Shown here in pieces: positions 5,961 through 6,561 of a DNA stretch of 6,561 bases. The stretch covers positions 1 to 6,561 of the forward strand of contig CAJWLI010000083.1 in assembly GCA_913043075.1 (NCBI GenBank). Reading direction: 5' to 3'. Each line of letters opens with the position of its first letter. Position 1 is the first letter of the stretch. The stretch is from an uncultured Gammaproteobacteria bacterium (GTDB lineage: Bacteria > Pseudomonadota > Gammaproteobacteria > Pseudomonadales > Azotimanducaceae). A model generated the notes under the pieces. That model saw only the letters and a list, made by a program, of their open reading frames with translations. It was not told the origin of the DNA and did not search any database. The translations under genes were made by a program, and so were the position numbers.

Positions 5961-6021
5961 AGTCCAAGAAAAAAGACTGAGAAAGCGCAACTAAAAATTT
6001 GTAAAATCTAGAATTAGAATT

Positions 6022-6561
6022 ATGAAGACAATAAAACAAAAACTATTGATATTAGGCTCGGGGCCGGCAGGTTTTTCCGCTGCAGTTTACGCTGCACGAG
6101 CAAATTTGGACCCTGTGATGATCACGGGCATTGAGACGGGAGGCCAACTAACTACAACAACGGACGTAGACAATTGGCCCGGGGATCCATATGGCTTGCA
6201 AGGACCAGATTTAATGCGCAGGATGCAGGAGCACGCGGAGAGATTCGAAACAGAAATAATTCACGACCACATTAAAAAAGTAAACCTTAAAGAGAGACCC
6301 TTTAAATTGTGGGGTGATGAGTCTTTGTACGAAACCAAATCGTTGATTATAGCAACTGGCGCCTCAGCTAAATATCTAGGACTTCCGTCAGAAGAAACAT
6401 ATAAAGGGAAAGGTGTTAGCGCCTGCGCGACTTGCGATGGTTTTTTTTACAGGAACCAGAAAGTAGCCGTCATTGGAGGAGGGAATACCGCGTTGGAAGA
6501 AGCGCTCTATCTATCAAATATTGCTTCTGAGGTTATCCTAATACATCGAAGAAATAAATTT
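6022..6561 (+). CDS. trxB: Thioredoxin reductase TrxB, 5' part (runs off the window)
   Basis: This NADPH- and FAD-dependent enzyme reduces thioredoxin in the cytoplasm. The frame is open from ATG 6022 to the last base, giving 180 residues of an expected total of about 320. Visible features are the FAD-binding GSGPAG at 12-17, GGQLTTTTDVDNWPGDP at 40-56, ATGASAKYLGLPSEE at 111-125, the redox-active CATCDG with Cys135 and Cys138, the NADPH-binding GGGNTALEEA at 152-161, and HRRNKF at 175-180 in the NADP phosphate-binding region. It aligns with E. coli TrxB through the visible part with no gap beyond the first few residues, so the start is secure although the Shine-Dalgarno is poor. An eight-T run encodes GFFY and the frame is intact. 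It is divergent from ftsK, the same relative orientation as in E. coli. Confidence 0.97.
   Translation, partial: MKTIKQKLLILGSGPAGFSAAVYAARANLDPVMITGIETGGQLTTTTDVDNWPGDPYGLQGPDLMRRMQEHAERFETEIIHDHIKKVNLKERPFKLWGDESLYETKSLIIATGASAKYLGLPSEETYKGKGVSACATCDGFFYRNQKVAVIGGGNTALEEALYLSNIASEVILIHRRNKF

Larger units (their letters stand above)
5671..6021. other. Divergent intergenic region between ftsK and trxB
   Basis: This 351-base stretch has no convincing protein gene. The only sizeable frame, 5796-5990 on the minus strand, resembles nothing I know and is rejected. The part near ftsK holds an inverted repeat and a 9-base direct repeat. The middle holds a bulged hairpin. The part from about 5880 to trxB is strongly A-rich on the + strand. 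It must hold promoters for both divergent genes. In E. coli the lrp gene occupies this interval, but no trace of an Lrp-like frame is visible here. Confidence 0.75.

Noticed and set aside
5796..5990. Minus-strand 64-codon frame in the ftsK-trxB gap
   Set aside because: No recognisable family or credible ribosome binding site was seen, it crosses the trxB promoter region, and it is mostly a product of A/T-rich sequence. A hydrophobic small protein cannot be fully excluded without conservation data.

Overview
The window is a stretch of ordinary housekeeping genes from a Gammaproteobacterium. The tus, FtsK, LolA, SerS and TrxB proteins resemble the E. coli and Pseudomonas versions as I remember them. 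Composition by eye is moderately AT-rich, gene packing is very tight, and start codons mostly lack clear Shine-Dalgarno sequences. That would fit a compact free-living (perhaps marine) gammaproteobacterium, but the genus cannot be read from the sequence and this placement is inference.

Layout: (1) At 1-42 there is a perfect 9-bp hairpin and possibly the tail of an upstream gene. (2) At 43-1351 (+) is a four-gene operon, tusD-tusC-tusB-tusE, whose members overlap by one base or sit 3 bases apart. It encodes the sulfur relay that delivers persulfide sulfur for 2-thiouridine at U34 of tRNA. (3) At 1352-2632 (-) is serS, whose stop codon directly abuts the tusE stop with no base between them. (4) At 2633-2747 is a short gap with a plausible serS promoter. 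(5) At 2748-5670 (-) ftsK is followed by lolA; the two overlap and are probably co-transcribed. (6) At 5671-6021 is a 351-bp divergent intergenic region carrying inverted and direct repeats and candidate promoters. (7) At 6022-6561 (+) is the first 180 codons of trxB, running off the window.

The order trxB / ftsK-lolA-serS is the conserved gammaproteobacterial neighbourhood. E. coli has lrp between trxB and ftsK and rarA between lolA and serS; both are absent here. The tusDCBE block next to serS resembles the Pseudomonas arrangement, but without the cysG and crcB genes that I recall there. The genes act in separate processes: tRNA thiolation, tRNA-Ser charging, lipoprotein transport, chromosome segregation at division, and thiol redox. 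They are linked by conserved synteny rather than by one pathway.

I find no mobile element, CRISPR array, defence locus or new system. The points most worth a second look are the structured ftsK-trxB intergenic region, the lost rarA and lrp, the DsrH-like cysteine in TusB, and the zero-base convergent junction.
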